64,000 bases of DNA from Panicum virgatum. Lineage: Eukaryota; Streptophyta; Magnoliopsida; Poales; Poaceae. This document shows, piece by piece, positions 47,901 to 59,291 of this stretch. The notes under the pieces were generated by a model. That model ran no database searches. It had not been told where the DNA came from and saw only the letters and a program-made list of their open reading frames with translations. How positions within the stretch are numbered: the stretch's first letter is position 1; every line of letters starts with the position of its first letter. The position numbers were made by a program, and so were the translations under genes. The stretch is taken from assembly GCF_016808335.1 (NCBI RefSeq), contig NC_053148.1, positions 2,609,001 through 2,673,000 on the forward strand, read 5' to 3'.

Positions 47901-48947
47901 TAAAATTTTCTAGTCGTATATTTTTCTTTCTTTTGTTTTGTTATGGACATGAGTTGCCTTGCCCTTGATAAAAGCATTTCAGAACCTTTTGTTTTGTGCA
48001 TCATATTTCTCTAAATGTGCTTGTAGGAAAAAAGACAAAAGGAAGAGGAATCAAAGGGTCTTCTAGCCACCAATTCTTCTCGAGAAGCAGCAATTGCAAA
48101 GTTAGCAAAAGATACTGATGATGAGGTATGATTTTTCGTCCATTGTTTGTTGTTGGGATGGTTAATATCAGTTCAATTATGTAGTTTTAGAAGCAAAATG
48201 TACAAATGTTCATAAATCTTCATTGCCTCATTCGGTATTAGATTTCAAGGATCTTATTTTATTGGCCCATGGATATTCAAGGCTTCTTCTTCTTTTACCT
48301 GCAGCTGAATCAGATCAATAAACAGCTGGAGGAACTCCGGAAAATGGTGGTCCACAGATGCAGGTATATGCTATAAAATGCTCAATTTCCTTTTTCGTTG
48401 CTTTGATTTTTTATGTTACGATGCCATCATACCTGCATAGCTGAATCACATGGTTGCTAAAATATTGATATTGTAGGAAAATGACCACAGATGAGAAGAG
48501 GAAACTGGGTGCAGGTCTCTGCCACTTGTCTCCAGAGGATCTTAACAAGGCACTAGAAATTGTTGCACAAGACAACCCAAGCTTCCAAACTAAAGCAGAA
48601 GAAGTGGATCTTGACATGGATGCTCAGGTAATGTTTTGTTTGTTTCCCTAACACTTGATCACCCTTTTTTTATCGTGGCTTGAAACTAAGGAAATAATAC
48701 CACCTTCTGTGTTTCAACCTGAGAGTACCCTCGAACTATTTTGTGTATTTCTTCTGGTCCACTTTAACCGTGCTCCTTGATATAGAGCGAGACAACACTG
48801 TGGAGGCTGAAATTCTTTGTGCGGGAAGCGCTGGAACGACAGGCCAACGTTGCTTCTGGGAAGATGGACGAGAACGCCAAGAGAAAGAGGGAGATATGCA
48901 ATGCCCTGGCCAAAACTGCTTCAAAACGAATCAAGAAGCAGCCTTAG
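41997..48947 (+). CDS. GTE1: Bromodomain-NET transcription factor, GTE1/GTE6 type
   Basis: Nuclear reader of acetylated histones in the BET-like plant GTE group; Arabidopsis GTE1/IMB1 acts in seed germination, GTE6 in leaf development. Exons 41997-42122, 42300-42440, 43001-43078, 47675-47899, 48027-48125, 48305-48363, 48477-48627 and 48786-48947 join in frame to 346 residues, all GT-AG. Residues 20-60 are a short coiled coil ([20 protein letters not shown]). The bromodomain spans about 80-180, with [27 protein letters not shown] and the acetyl-lysine pocket NAMKYND. The NET domain is about 245-310 ([13 protein letters not shown] to TLWRLKFFV), followed by a Lys/Arg-rich C-terminal nuclear signal. 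Intron 3 (4596 bp) contains a sense-oriented RTE LINE. GTE1 versus GTE6 orthology cannot be settled by eye. Confidence 0.92.
43280..43750. other. Intron 3 of GTE, 5' part
   Basis: Intronic. Repeated TATCGATAC/GATAAGTATC words near 43340-43440 give local palindromes. The GC-richer stretch 43480-43730 has an open frame but no known motif. Confidence 0.35.
44260..47527 (+). mobile_element. RTE-type LINE in GTE intron 3
   Basis: A plant RTE retrotransposon, sense to the host gene. The right end is a (TTG)n tail (47512-47527), the usual RTE tail. The left end is near the AGCCGGTCCCAAGCCCGG leader word at about 44267; the exact start is not fixed. AGCTGAC occurs at 44108-44114 and right after the tail, and could be the target duplication, which would put the start near 44115. 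Most of the element is one reading frame (see the next entry). Confidence 0.8.
44340..47453 (+). pseudogene. RTE endonuclease-reverse transcriptase ORF, one stop
   Basis: One frame of about 1037 codons with a single in-frame TAG at 46389-46391; relatives have a Gln codon there, so it is probably a CAG-to-TAG change. The N-terminal half is an apurinic-type endonuclease ([21 protein letters not shown]). The middle holds the reverse transcriptase start ([20 protein letters not shown]), and after the stop come [27 protein letters not shown] and the active-site FADD. The C-terminus has the RTE tail with [11 protein letters not shown]. No frameshift is seen, so the copy is young. The stop removes the catalytic half of the reverse transcriptase. 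Confidence 0.88.
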
Positions 48948-50999
48948 CAGTCCAGACCTTTCTTTGACTGCCACTGATTGTTCAGAATGTTTTCGAAGTA
49001 GGAGTAGCCTTGGTAAAACATTTTTTGCCGTTTTGTGTGCAGTGGTCGTGTACATAGTATGCATTGGTCAGTAACTAGTGTTTCGAAATTGCAAAATGCC
49101 TGGTGATTGCTTCCTCTCGTGTCTCTGAACCCTGCTTTCAGCTGCAGAAGACATGACCTCAAGGTTCCTGAGATACTCTCTGTTTTGGGGCTGCGACTGT
49201 GAAAGGAATGGCTCTTCAGCAAACTTTTGTTGCGGGGCATGTTGACATAAACCACAAGAATTTCGCAAGAAATGGTTAAGCAGGGGTGACCCAGTTCAAG
49301 CTGTTTTTTTTAATTTCTTTTACTAACTCCAGCCTATAATATAATAATGCAAACACTTTAGACACAACAACTCGTCAACACGCACAGCACGGAGCATCTC
49401 GATCACCAAGCAAAGCTTCTATTATCCCACGGTAGACCAAGCAAAGCTTCTATCATCCCACGGTAGACCAAGCTTCTATTATCCCCTGGACTATCCTCCA
49501 ACTATCCTCCACTGCCACCACACGCTGTCCACAACCATCGGCGACGGCCACCATCCTTCCTGACATGGCCTGCTCACCTTGCCTGCGACCACGGTCACCA
49601 CCGTCGCCTTTAACCTTGAGACTATATTCAAGAACCTAATGTTTTCTGTCCTGAAACCTGAGACGCTCTCTCATTAGGTCAGTGACAAGGCAAACGGTGG
49701 CTGTCTCACTGAAATGTCACCCTTTGTTCAAAATCCCCACTCTACGTGATGAGAACCTGCATTAGTTCCCGCGGCAAATCGGAAATTACATCAAAGAAAA
49801 AAAAACAAAATATTAGTTCCTAAAAATTTCCGAAACTGAAGGGAAGATGGCATGTGGTGGAGCTGATGGCACGGCCCCATAACCTGTAGAGAGAACTGTT
49901 TTCTTCATGCCATTGTTTCTTTAGTCATGCTTGTAAGGGCACTGACCTTTTCTTCGAGAATAGTAATGGCACTGATCTGTGCTCATAGGCACAGCTTGCT
50001 CATGAGTTAGACTTCCACACATCACAAGTACTACACCTTCAGTTCAACTGAAAATTGGTCCTTTCATCATAGCAAACTTATTCACCCTCTTCTTTCTTGT
50101 TTTTTTACTAGAAAGTCATGCTCTTCTTAGATGGTCATGCTAGTTGAACCCTACTACCCACTTATGATTTATACCTGCTGCATTGATATAACAAGAGTTC
50201 TGGTAGCATGGGCATGACAACCTTTCTTTTATGTTTTTTGGTACTTCCTTTAGGACATGATATGCAGCTCTGCCCCAAGACAATCATCTTGTGCTACTAT
50301 TTTATTTGGCCCTTAAACAAATTTATACCTTGATTATGAGTTGAGATTTTAGGGGAAACTGAAAAATGGACGCTGCCAATGAACTGCATGGAGTAACAGA
50401 CGCTCGGGTTTCTTCTCGTCCCATAGTAATATGATTATTTGGTGCACCAAAGGTGGTGATTAGGTTGACTATTCAGTTCACAGGGAAGCTCTCCGTCAAG
50501 ATCCATGAAGTTTTTTTGTTTGCTCTTGCTGGGTATTATGTTTTGCATGGATATGCTACATGATTGGCTGGCTCTGTAGTCTGTACTGAAATGCCGTGCG
50601 ATGCCGGTCACGATTAAGCGGGGAGATGAGAACCCGTCTTTGATCACGTGGCGGATCAGATGCCAGGGGCTCCCGTTTTTGTCACGGTCAAGGGCAAAAC
50701 ATCCACTCTTCTTCGATGCGTGTAGTGTTGGTTCTGCCTGCCTATGCTTAACATGGTACTTAAATCTGATTGCAAATTTGTAGTTCTTCAAACATGATTT
50801 GTCTCCAAAAATTCTCCAAATTCTGGCTCAAGAAGATCTTTAAAACAACTCCGCTACAGTGTGAAGCTTGGAAGTTAGGGCTAACTATATAAGTGAGAGG
50901 GTAACATGTGAAATTTTATAAGGAAAAAGACAATATGAGGGCCCTAAAACGTCCGAAACTGGAGGGAAGATGGCAGGTGGTGGAATTTGATCTACTTTT
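48948..50999. repeat. Intergenic with short tandem repeats
   Basis: No gene recognised. A 31-bp unit (ACCAAGCAAAGCTTCTATTA...) is repeated about 2.6 times at 49405-49486. CCGAAACTGAAGGGAAGATG (about 49832) recurs as CCGAAACTGGAGGGAAGATG (about 50953). The stretch 50111-50364 is a diverged copy of 56382-56635. Confidence 0.5.
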
Positions 51000-51000
51000 G

Positions 51001-51078
51001 GGCGTGTTTACTCTGCGAAATATTTTGGGTTCGGCTACTGTATCACTTTCGTTTTTATTAGATAATTAGTGTCCAATC
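51001..51078. repeat. Truncated Tourist-type MITE
   Basis: Half a copy of the family at 31338: GGGCGTGTTTACTCTGCGAA to TTAGTGTCCAATCAT, then cut off by the repeated word TCTACGGGCTTGCTAGCGCC. Confidence 0.6.
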
Positions 51079-52565
51079 ATTCTACGGGCTTGCTAGCGCC
51101 CGAAGTATCAGTTGTTTTCTTCTACGGGCTTGCTAGCGCCCGGACGTTTCCCATCGGACGCTCCGTCGTCGGTCCGACGCAACAGCGAATAATAGCATTC
51201 GTAACATAGAAAAAAAAACATTCAGATTAAACACTTGCAACATCCGAATTAAACACTTGCAACACCATTGTTCAAAATATATTTTTACAACATCTACATG
51301 AAACACATGCAACATGTACTGCAACATCATAGGATACCTATTGTAACATGACCAGCCTTTGCTCGTCTTCAACCTCTAGAAGCTGCCTGCATGGAAGCTA
51401 CGGAGAAGCTGCGCCACGCCTGTACCCGGCCACGTGCTAAGGAGGACCCCGCCCCTGCGTGGGGAAGCTGCGGGGAGCGGCGGTCCGCAGCCGCCCTTCC
51501 TCCCGACGAGCGCCGCTGCGCACGGCCTCGCCTTGAAGAGGACCTCCACCCGCGCCCGCCCGCACCGGACACGCCCCGAGGAGAAGCTCTGCCGCGCCTA
51601 CGCCGGCCGCCCCCATGCCCGACCGAGCGCCGAGGAGGAGGTCGCCGGAGTGGGTCCCAGAGCTGCGAGTGTGGGGGGAGGAGGACGTCGGAGGGGATGA
51701 GAGGCGAGCTAGCTGCGCGGGTGTGGGGGAGAAGCTGTGCAGAGCGAGCCGCACGGAGGTGGGGGACGTCGCACGCCGAACGGACGACCAGAAGGCGGAG
51801 CTCCGAAGTAGAAAGTTGCCACTGGATACCCACCACCCTTATTCAAATCTATACCCATTGTATTTGGGTAGGGTATGGATTATTCATCTCAACTGGGATA
51901 TGAGTAGGGTATATATGGATAATACATGTTTTACCCACGTACCCGTTAGTTAGTTCTTCTCTATTCTCCTATGTTTCGTAGCTCCACTCTTTGATGTGGG
52001 CCCACGTGTGTAGCTACAATGTTTTGCACAAAGTTGCTGCCAGTTACACTGAATCATCTACAATAAATTTCAGTCAATTTTGATAAAATTTTATAGTGTG
52101 AACGTGAGATTTTATTTTCAGGGTCCGGCTCTTGACGTGGGGCCCACGTATAGGTCTAGCCACACTGCTTTGCACAGAGTAGCTACCGATCATACTGAGT
52201 CATCTCCAATAAATTTCAGTCAATTTTGATAAAATTTTATAGTATAAATGCGAGGTTTTATTTTTAAAGTCCGGCTCTTGATGTGGGATGCATTTCATCA
52301 AACTTCACTTGTAGGTCTATTATCTATACCCATTTCATCCAACTGCATCCTATTCATTGAATCATCTATACCCGTTGGATAATTATCCATTCATATGAAT
52401 ATGGATTAATTGAGGATGGGTAATATATGGGTATGGACGTGGATAATCCACCCCCTCCCCAACGGCAACGTGGAAAGTAGATCCGAGCGAACGGATAAAG
52501 CTGGGAGCAGTTAGCGGTGGGTGGAGCAGCGTCCGATTTTTTATCCCACGTCGGACGTCTTGTTA
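51079..52565. mobile_element. Possible Mutator-like element with GC-rich insert
   Basis: The word TCTACGGGCTTGCTAGCGCC occurs twice (about 51081 and 51121); after the second copy come CGGACG-rich words (to about 51180) that are loosely mirrored at 52528-52560 (GCGTCCGATTTTTTATCCC, CGTCGGACG). Between them, 51390-51800 is GC-rich and open on both strands, with AT-rich DNA on each side. The layout suggests an old element carrying a gene piece. The arms are too diverged to prove it and no target duplication was found. Confidence 0.3.
51981..52285. repeat. Tandem duplication of about 150 bp
   Basis: The unit beginning near GCTC...GATGTGGGCCCACG (51981) is repeated at 52138 (GCTCTTGACGTGGGGCCCAC) and starts a third time at 52274. 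The copies share AATAAATTTCAGTCAATTTT and GATAAAATTTTATAGT. Confidence 0.7.
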
Positions 52566-52586
52566 TTAGCATTACCGTTTCTTCTA

Positions 52587-53556
52587 GGGTAAAATCTATT
52601 TTTCAACCCTAAACTATCACGATAGTCTGATTTTGGCTCTTGAACTACAAAACCGGACATTCTACACCTCCAACTAACGAAACCGTCTGAAAAACAACCC
52701 TGGCTCAGCCAAAGGCGGTTTTGCTACAATAAAATTTCCAAATTTCTAGAATTTCACACCTCTCTCAATTAAATAATAAAGAAAGCATAGTTAATATTGT
52801 CTAAAAATCATGATATTTTTTTGGGAGGTAGATCAAAAGACAAGGAATTTATTTTGGCTAGATGTGATACATTAAACATAATGAAATTTGAATTATAAAA
52901 TTTTAAAAATGGGTAGAATTCAAAATTTCTTGAATTTCTGGGTTAGCTAAACCTTTGATAAAAATAAAATAAAAATATGATAATTCATATTTTTTTATTT
53001 AGTTTAATAAGGTATTTTTTATTGGCCCAAGTTTTTATGAAAGTTTTTGAATTCCTTCGCAATGCTCAAATTTGAATCAAATTTGATTCCTCAAATTTTA
53101 ATTTATGAATTTTCTATAGAACGTGGGCCAATAAAAAATACCTAACTAAACTAAATAAAAAATTATGAATTATAATATTTTTAATGCATTTTTATCATAG
53201 GTTTAGCTTACCTAAAAATTCAAGGAATTTTGAATTCTATCTATTTTTAAAATTTTATAATTCAAATTCCTTTATGTCTATTGTAGCACATCTAGCCAAA
53301 ATAGATTCCTTGTGTTTTGATCTACCTCCCAAAAAAATATCATGAGTTTTAGACAATATTAACTATGCTTTCTTTATTATTTAATTGAGAGAGGTGTGAA
53401 ATTTGGAAATTTTACTGTAGCAAACCGCCTTTGGCTGAGCCAGGGTTGTTTTTCAAACGGTTTCGTTAGTTGGAGGTGTAGGATGTCCGGTTTCATAGTT
53501 CAAGGGCCAAAATCAGACTATCGTGATAGTTCAGGGTTGAAAAACAGATTTTCCCC
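52587..53556. mobile_element. Foldback element E, hairpin with about 455-bp arms
   Basis: 970 bp, ends GGGTAAAATC and GATTTTCCCC, with mirror symmetry through nearly the whole length and a short loop near 53050. Perfect 9-bp direct repeats TTTCTTCTA flank it (52578-52586, 53557-53565), so it is a Mutator-type insertion. No ORF. Confidence 0.85.
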
Positions 53557-53565
53557 TTTCTTCTA

Positions 53566-55340
53566 TGTTCCAAAGGTGTAAGGCAACCAAACTCCGTGCC
53601 TAACTTGCAGCTTTTGTCATTACTATTCCTATTGTGCAACTTTCCAAATCAATTGTCTAAAATTCAATCTCTATTGGTCGTTAGTTTATCAAAAATTCGC
53701 ATGTCTTTCGTAAAATGTTTTGTAGCCAGCCATGTAGGCCTGGCAGAGCACCAAGCGCTTGAGAGAAACACTTCGATGTCGCGCATGCAGTCGCCATTCG
53801 CATCGTCGGCGTGCAGCCGCCTGCCTCCTCCCATTCGAACGTCCGGCAACCACCGTCCGCCGGCTCATCGAACGTCCACCACCATCGGCTTCCGATTTCC
53901 GTCCATCTGCACAGTCCGATGCGGACCCAGTCCGCCGGAGCCCGACGCCGAGCAGTCCCGGTCTCCCGGGGCGCGTCGCGCGCTGCTTGTAGTCAGAGCT
54001 CGCGGCGTGCTGTTGCTGCGCCAAGCGCACCTGGCGTTCCGGGAGCGGCGCCGCCTCGTGGTGCGGCCGAGAAGCTGAGATGCCTGGTGACGCGGAGCCG
54101 CCGTGTCCCTCGCCGCGTCCGGACGCTCCGGCGGGTGGCGTTGGCCTCGACCAGGGGAAGACGGTACTCCAGATGCCCTCCACCCCCTGGTAGCTCAGAG
54201 CCGTCCGATCCGTTTCAGACCAATGTTCTTATGTTCATGGACAAAGCAAAAATTCAGACTTCAGAACATTAACACCCAACCACAACTGTCCAAACGGGAA
54301 AAATGCTCTGTTCCAACTTTCGATAACGTGTGTACAATGCTGAAAAGAGCATAGAACGTTAGTTGGAGCTTCATTTGATGGATCACTGATGGCCTGTCTG
54401 CAAGTTCTGAAAAAAAAAATTCAGACTATCAGAGGTGCAAGCGTGCAAATGCAATACTCCCCTGCTGATGAAACAGACAAAGCACCACCCCCTGCATCCC
54501 AGTCCAGCAATCCCAATTTCAATTCAAATCACTACACTGGGGGCGTCTATTTGTCGCAGTTTGCTATTTGGGGATGACCCATCGCAAAAGCCTCTCCGGC
54601 GTCGCTCCCCCGCCATCCCCCACCTTCCTCGGTTCCAGCGCCGCCTCGGCGCCTCCGCCGCCGCCCTCCACCGCCGCTAACTCTAATCAAGCTCGCCATC
54701 ACGCCGCTGCCGCCCGCCGCAGCCACCGCCCACCGGGGCTCCTTCCCTACCCGGCCGGCGGCGCTCCCGCGCCGCCTTGCCCTCCGCCGGCCAAACCATC
54801 GCCGCCGTCCCCGGCCCCCTCTTCTACGGCCGCCGGCCATTGGAACCCCCGGCAGTCCGAAACCCTAAAGGTCCGCCGCCGCCCTCCATCACCCCGGCCG
54901 CCGGCGGCCGACCTCCCCCACCTCCCACCCCTCATTGGCGCGCTCGCCTCCGCGAGGAAGATGAACAGTGGCGGCGCTTCTTCTTCCTCCCTTTTCCGGC
55001 GCCGTTGGTGCTCCTTTTTCTGCGACAGGATGGCTCGCGCTCGCGCGCGATGAATAGATTCCCAGCAGGCAGGCGCAACCCCGGCAGCAGCGACCGTCGA
55101 CCGTCCGCCGGTCCCTCGAACGTTCACCAGTCACCACCGTCGACTTCTCCATCCATTCTGCCACGTCCGACGTGGACGATGTCTGTAGAAGCGGCGACGC
55201 CGGCCGTAAAGGCGCGCTCCTCTTCATCGCCTCCCTCGCTGCCTCGCGGCGTTTCTGGCACTAGCGCCGGCCGCCGTACTCCGCGACCAGGGTTGTCGAC
55301 TTGTCGTCATTTGGTTGACCCCGGCTGGAAAGCCGTGTAA
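53566..55340. other. GC-rich stretch, unrecognised
   Basis: Bases 53770-54190 and 54570-55340 are GC-rich with open frames on both strands (Pro/Ala/Arg-rich). AAACCCTAAAGGTCCGCC at 54860 resembles the telo-box of a gene start, but neither strand gives a protein I recognise. It could hold a lost gene's first exon or a captured fragment. Confidence 0.3.
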
Positions 55341-57511
55341 TGCAACTACATGCTTTGAAACGAAGAACTACATCCTCTAGGGGGGGAAAAAATCTATACA
55401 GCAATGGGGGTGCAAAGGAGGTTGTACCAAAACTGAGCGATTGTAGTTCAATCAGACTACTTTTTCCAACAAGAAGCTTTTGATGTTCCCTAAAAATGTA
55501 TAGCTCTATCCATGCATTTTTCATTTTCCCTACTTTTCGCAACTTGTCATCATTCATCAAGTGTCTCATGTTAATTTCAAGTTTAGTTCTATTTACAAAT
55601 TAATTAATTAAGACTAAAGTTAATTAACATGTAGCCGTTGCAGGCTTGTGGTGCTATGTCTTTTGCATTATTGGGATGTGCTGGAGCCGCATAACTAGTA
55701 TTATAGTATAAGATTGTACCATTTATCTGTCTGTCTGACATGATCATACGTGGCCCGGTATGCAAATGATCGAGATCGACAGCGTTCGCCGGCCGGCAGC
55801 GCAGCTGGATGCTACTCCCTGCTAGAGCCGCCGGACAGCTTTACATATGTAGTATAGTTTAGATTTGTTGAACACGCACCGGACAGCTTCATGTGAGAAT
55901 CAAGAGCAGGTAGTTCAAGCAAACAAATGACGTCTGTGATGAGTGCTAGTTTTACAAAAAAAATAGCTTAAAATGAGATGATGAATTGTAGATTTAGGAA
56001 AATCATGGCAAGCTTCAGACCGTAATGAATGAATACAATGCAATGTGCTATAACGAAAGAGACAAAATAACAGCAGCAATAATGATGAGCTTGGTTTTCT
56101 AGGACTTCTTATTCGCTTTTAAGTCAGTAATTCAGTACTGCATATCGAATAAAATTGCATTTGCAGATTTGCTGGATCTCAGGGAAGACTGATTCCATGT
56201 ATTCCATGTACTGACAAGATGGCGCAAAGGAAGTTCTACCAAATCAACCAGTTTTATGCATGCTCATGAGTTCTACCATCCAGCATCACACACCTGATGT
56301 AGTGTCGCTTCAACTAAAAGTCTGAAACTGGGCCCCAGGTTTGCTGCAATTTTTTCAAACTCTTTGAACTTTACTTTTGTGGAAAGTCATGCTCTTGTTA
56401 TTTGGTAGGCATGCTAATCAACCCTATTATTCATGAGGTATATCACGATTTAGACCTTGCTATTAACTAACTGAATTTTTGGTATTTGGTTTGTTATATA
56501 ACCTACTTGTTACTTTCATCAGGACATGAGATGCAATTCTGCCCCCAAAGATCTCGCTTTCCTATTCCATTTGGCTCAAAACCAACTTACACCATGAGTT
56601 TTACGGAGTAGTTGAGATTTTAGAGGGAACTGAAATTGAATATTATTGATGAACATTTCTGGATCGCCACAAAATCTGGATTTGTTGAGATTTTAGAGGG
56701 AACTGAAATTGGATATTATTGATGAACATTTCTGGATCCCACATAATCTGGATTTGTTTGCATGTCTAGTACTCCAATAATGTGGGACAGTTTGGTGTAG
56801 GCTCTACAAAAGACAGTTTTCCGCAACTAGACAGTTTTCCACACCGGCATCACTCCGACATGTTTTGGAAGTTTGGTGTAGGCTCTACAAAAGACAGTTT
56901 TCCGCAACTATTTTTCCCATCACGAGTAGCGCCATTTTCATGCAATAACCACCTCACCGAATATGAATATTTAGAAAGCTGGTGTATGTTTTAGTTGTTG
57001 TAATTCTTTTCTAAACTGTTTAGTAAAAATTGAGGCAGATAAATGCATTTGAAGCTGCTTTTTTCAGCAAACATTGAGGCTCTTCTTTTCTATAGACACA
57101 TACTACTTAACTCTGACATACAATTTCTGCAGAAAAATTGAATACATGGAATCTTCCCCATCAATAAACCTTTCATGGTCATATTCACATGCACAAGCTC
57201 TGCTGAATAAGAACAAAATCTATATTTTCACAAATGAACAATCAAAATTACAACGGACAACTACTGTTTGTTCAGTAAGCTTGGACCATGATTTCGGGTT
57301 ACAAATGGGGTAACACACACTTCTATAGTCACAATTTCAATGCACATGCTATGCACAACTATCTTTGTGAGCAAAGTGAAGAATGGATGACTGAGGCCAT
57401 CATGGCAATGGTGCACAGAAGAAATATTCCTAAAATTATTTTCTGCAAAATCATGCACCTTTCTTGTGTCTACACTGCAACAACCGATTTGAGTCCAGGA
57501 TCTAGTATCAA
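55341..57511. repeat. Intergenic with two tandem repeats
   Basis: No gene seen. A 73-bp unit starting GTTGAGATTTTAGAGGGAAC is present twice (56611, 56684). A 39-bp unit starting TTTGGTGTAGGCTCTACAAA is present twice (56791, 56872). The stretch 56382-56635 is the counterpart of 50111-50364. The last part is the 3' flank of MSRA5. Confidence 0.5.
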
Positions 57512-59105
57512 CTAAATTTCCCTTAAGATGGGCCATCCTTTCTTAGCAATCTCATCAATCTTGGAGCGAATTCTCTTTTGGGTATTCGCAGGGCAGAGCT
57601 CAGCAGCATATGCATTCAGCTTTGCAGCTAGTGTTGATGTTAGCAGCTCCTCCTCTGGCAAATTCCCAATTAATTGCAGGAGGAATGGCTTGCGCTTCAG
57701 TTCAAATTTCTAGCATAGAAATTCAGCTCATAAAATGTAAACAAAACCATAATGCAATGTATCTGGATCCTCACAGGGAAGTATAGTGGAGTTGTTACCT
57801 GATGTTCTGGTTCAGCAGGATGAAACACCCCCAATGGTTGGATCTGTGTGGTAATAACACTGCTGCGATCTTTAGCTTGTTCTTTTTCTTTGCTAAGAGC
57901 AGCCAATCTGGCCTCAATGGTTCCATTAGTGAAGATGACAGATCTGCAGTCACATCAGTGACTCCACAATTAGTCGTAATGTCTTTTGGACATATCCAAC
58001 CACAAAACAACCATAATGTCCATTCATGTTTCATGAAAATTATTGTTATTTGCTTAAGATAATAGTGCTATGATACAGCATAACACAAAAAGATGCTTGT
58101 CAGCCCAATCAATTATCAATTTCAGAATACTATGATTTAAAGGAAAAATGGTGGTTTTAAATATCTGATAGAAGAATCATGCAAGCATTGTAACAAAAAA
58201 TCACCAACCACAAACTTGGTACAGGACGTTGGTCAATCAAATTTATTATCAGTTTCACAACAACAAAATTGAAGGAAAAAATGATGGCTTTAGTCTGACA
58301 ATAGCATCAGCGAAGCAACACAACAAAAAATTATCTACCATGGAATGGGCACTGGACACCAAGCAAAGATGATCACAATCACAAACTCAATAGACAAAAC
58401 TTCCATGGCAAGTCATGCAAAAAAATATCACTTTTACCAGAAAGAGATGATAACTCAAATACCTGTACTGGTTGCCAACATCTGGCCCTTGCCCAAACAC
58501 CTCCCGTGGATCATGACTTGCCCAAAACACATCCAAAAGCTGCTTGTAGTGAATCAGACGGGGTTCATACTCAACCTACATGATTCAAGAGCGGAAACCT
58601 GTCACTGCCAATTATCATTGCTCACATAACGCTTCAGTGCTTAGTACTTCCAAAATTAAAACAGAAACAATTAAATCAATTAAAAAAACAGGAGCAGGAT
58701 CTAGCATGTCAACACGCAAGACAAAGCAAGCGTCAATTTCTTTAATTACACGGTTGCATATGAACTGAATGAACCATTTCGATGCATAGGAGAGAAGTAG
58801 TAGAGGGGTGGGTTTTGCACCTTGACGCACTCGGCGTGGTCGGCGAGGTTGCGGTACTCGGGGTTGACCTTGGAGCCGCCAGCATAACCAACGGAGGTGC
58901 GGATCACGCCGGGAAGGCAGCTAAACGCCGCCTCCGACCTCCAGAAGCTGCCCAGCGCGAACACCGCCGTGGCCGGCGCTCCCCCGCGCGGCAACGCCTG
59001 TCCGCGGTCCGCGGCGCCGCGGGCGGGGAGGCGTGCGCCCGAGCCCCCCGCGACGAGGAGGACGAGCACCCCTACTACCGCCGCGATGCCTGCGGCGGCG
59101 GCCAT
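57512..59105 (-). CDS. MSRA5: Peptide methionine sulfoxide reductase A5-like
   Basis: MsrA-family protein. Exons 58821-59105, 58463-58575, 57799-57943 and 57512-57709 join in frame to 246 residues, all GT-AG. Residues 6-22 are a hydrophobic stretch ending in small residues, consistent with a signal peptide and the secretory pathway. The active-site motif is GSFW (52-55), not the GCFW of ordinary MsrA: Ser53 replaces the catalytic Cys. [32 protein letters not shown] and NQYRS follow as in the family. The C-terminal extension to KGWPILREI is typical of the A5 branch. As I recall, plant A5 proteins share the Cys loss, so normal Msr activity is doubtful. Upstream there are four TGGGCC words (59228-59291). 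Confidence 0.93.
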
Positions 59106-59227
59106 GGCGTCGGCCGGAGATCGGGATCGGGGAGGAGCGTGCCTCCTGCAGTCCTGCTCGTCGGTGTGGTGGGACTATTCGAAGAGGTTGTGGAGTGGGG
59201 TTGGTGGTGGTGGGCTGATATGGCAGT

Positions 59228-59291
59228 TGGGCCGTTTGGGCCGGACAGTGATCCACCCACTAATGTTGGGCCTGAAGATCACGTCTGGGCC
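59228..59291 (-). promoter_or_regulatory. Cluster of four TGGGCC site II motifs
   Basis: TGGGCC at 59228, 59237, 59267 and 59286, 120-190 bp upstream of the MSRA5 ATG. This is the plant site II core bound by TCP-type factors (known for housekeeping promoters). The role at this gene is inferred. Confidence 0.5.

Noticed and set aside
49405..49486. CRISPR-like spaced repeats
   Set aside because: A simple 31-bp tandem repeat without spacers in a plant genome.
54568..55340. Pro-rich protein gene on the plus strand
   Set aside because: Open on both strands with no family motif; reported only as an unrecognised GC-rich stretch.
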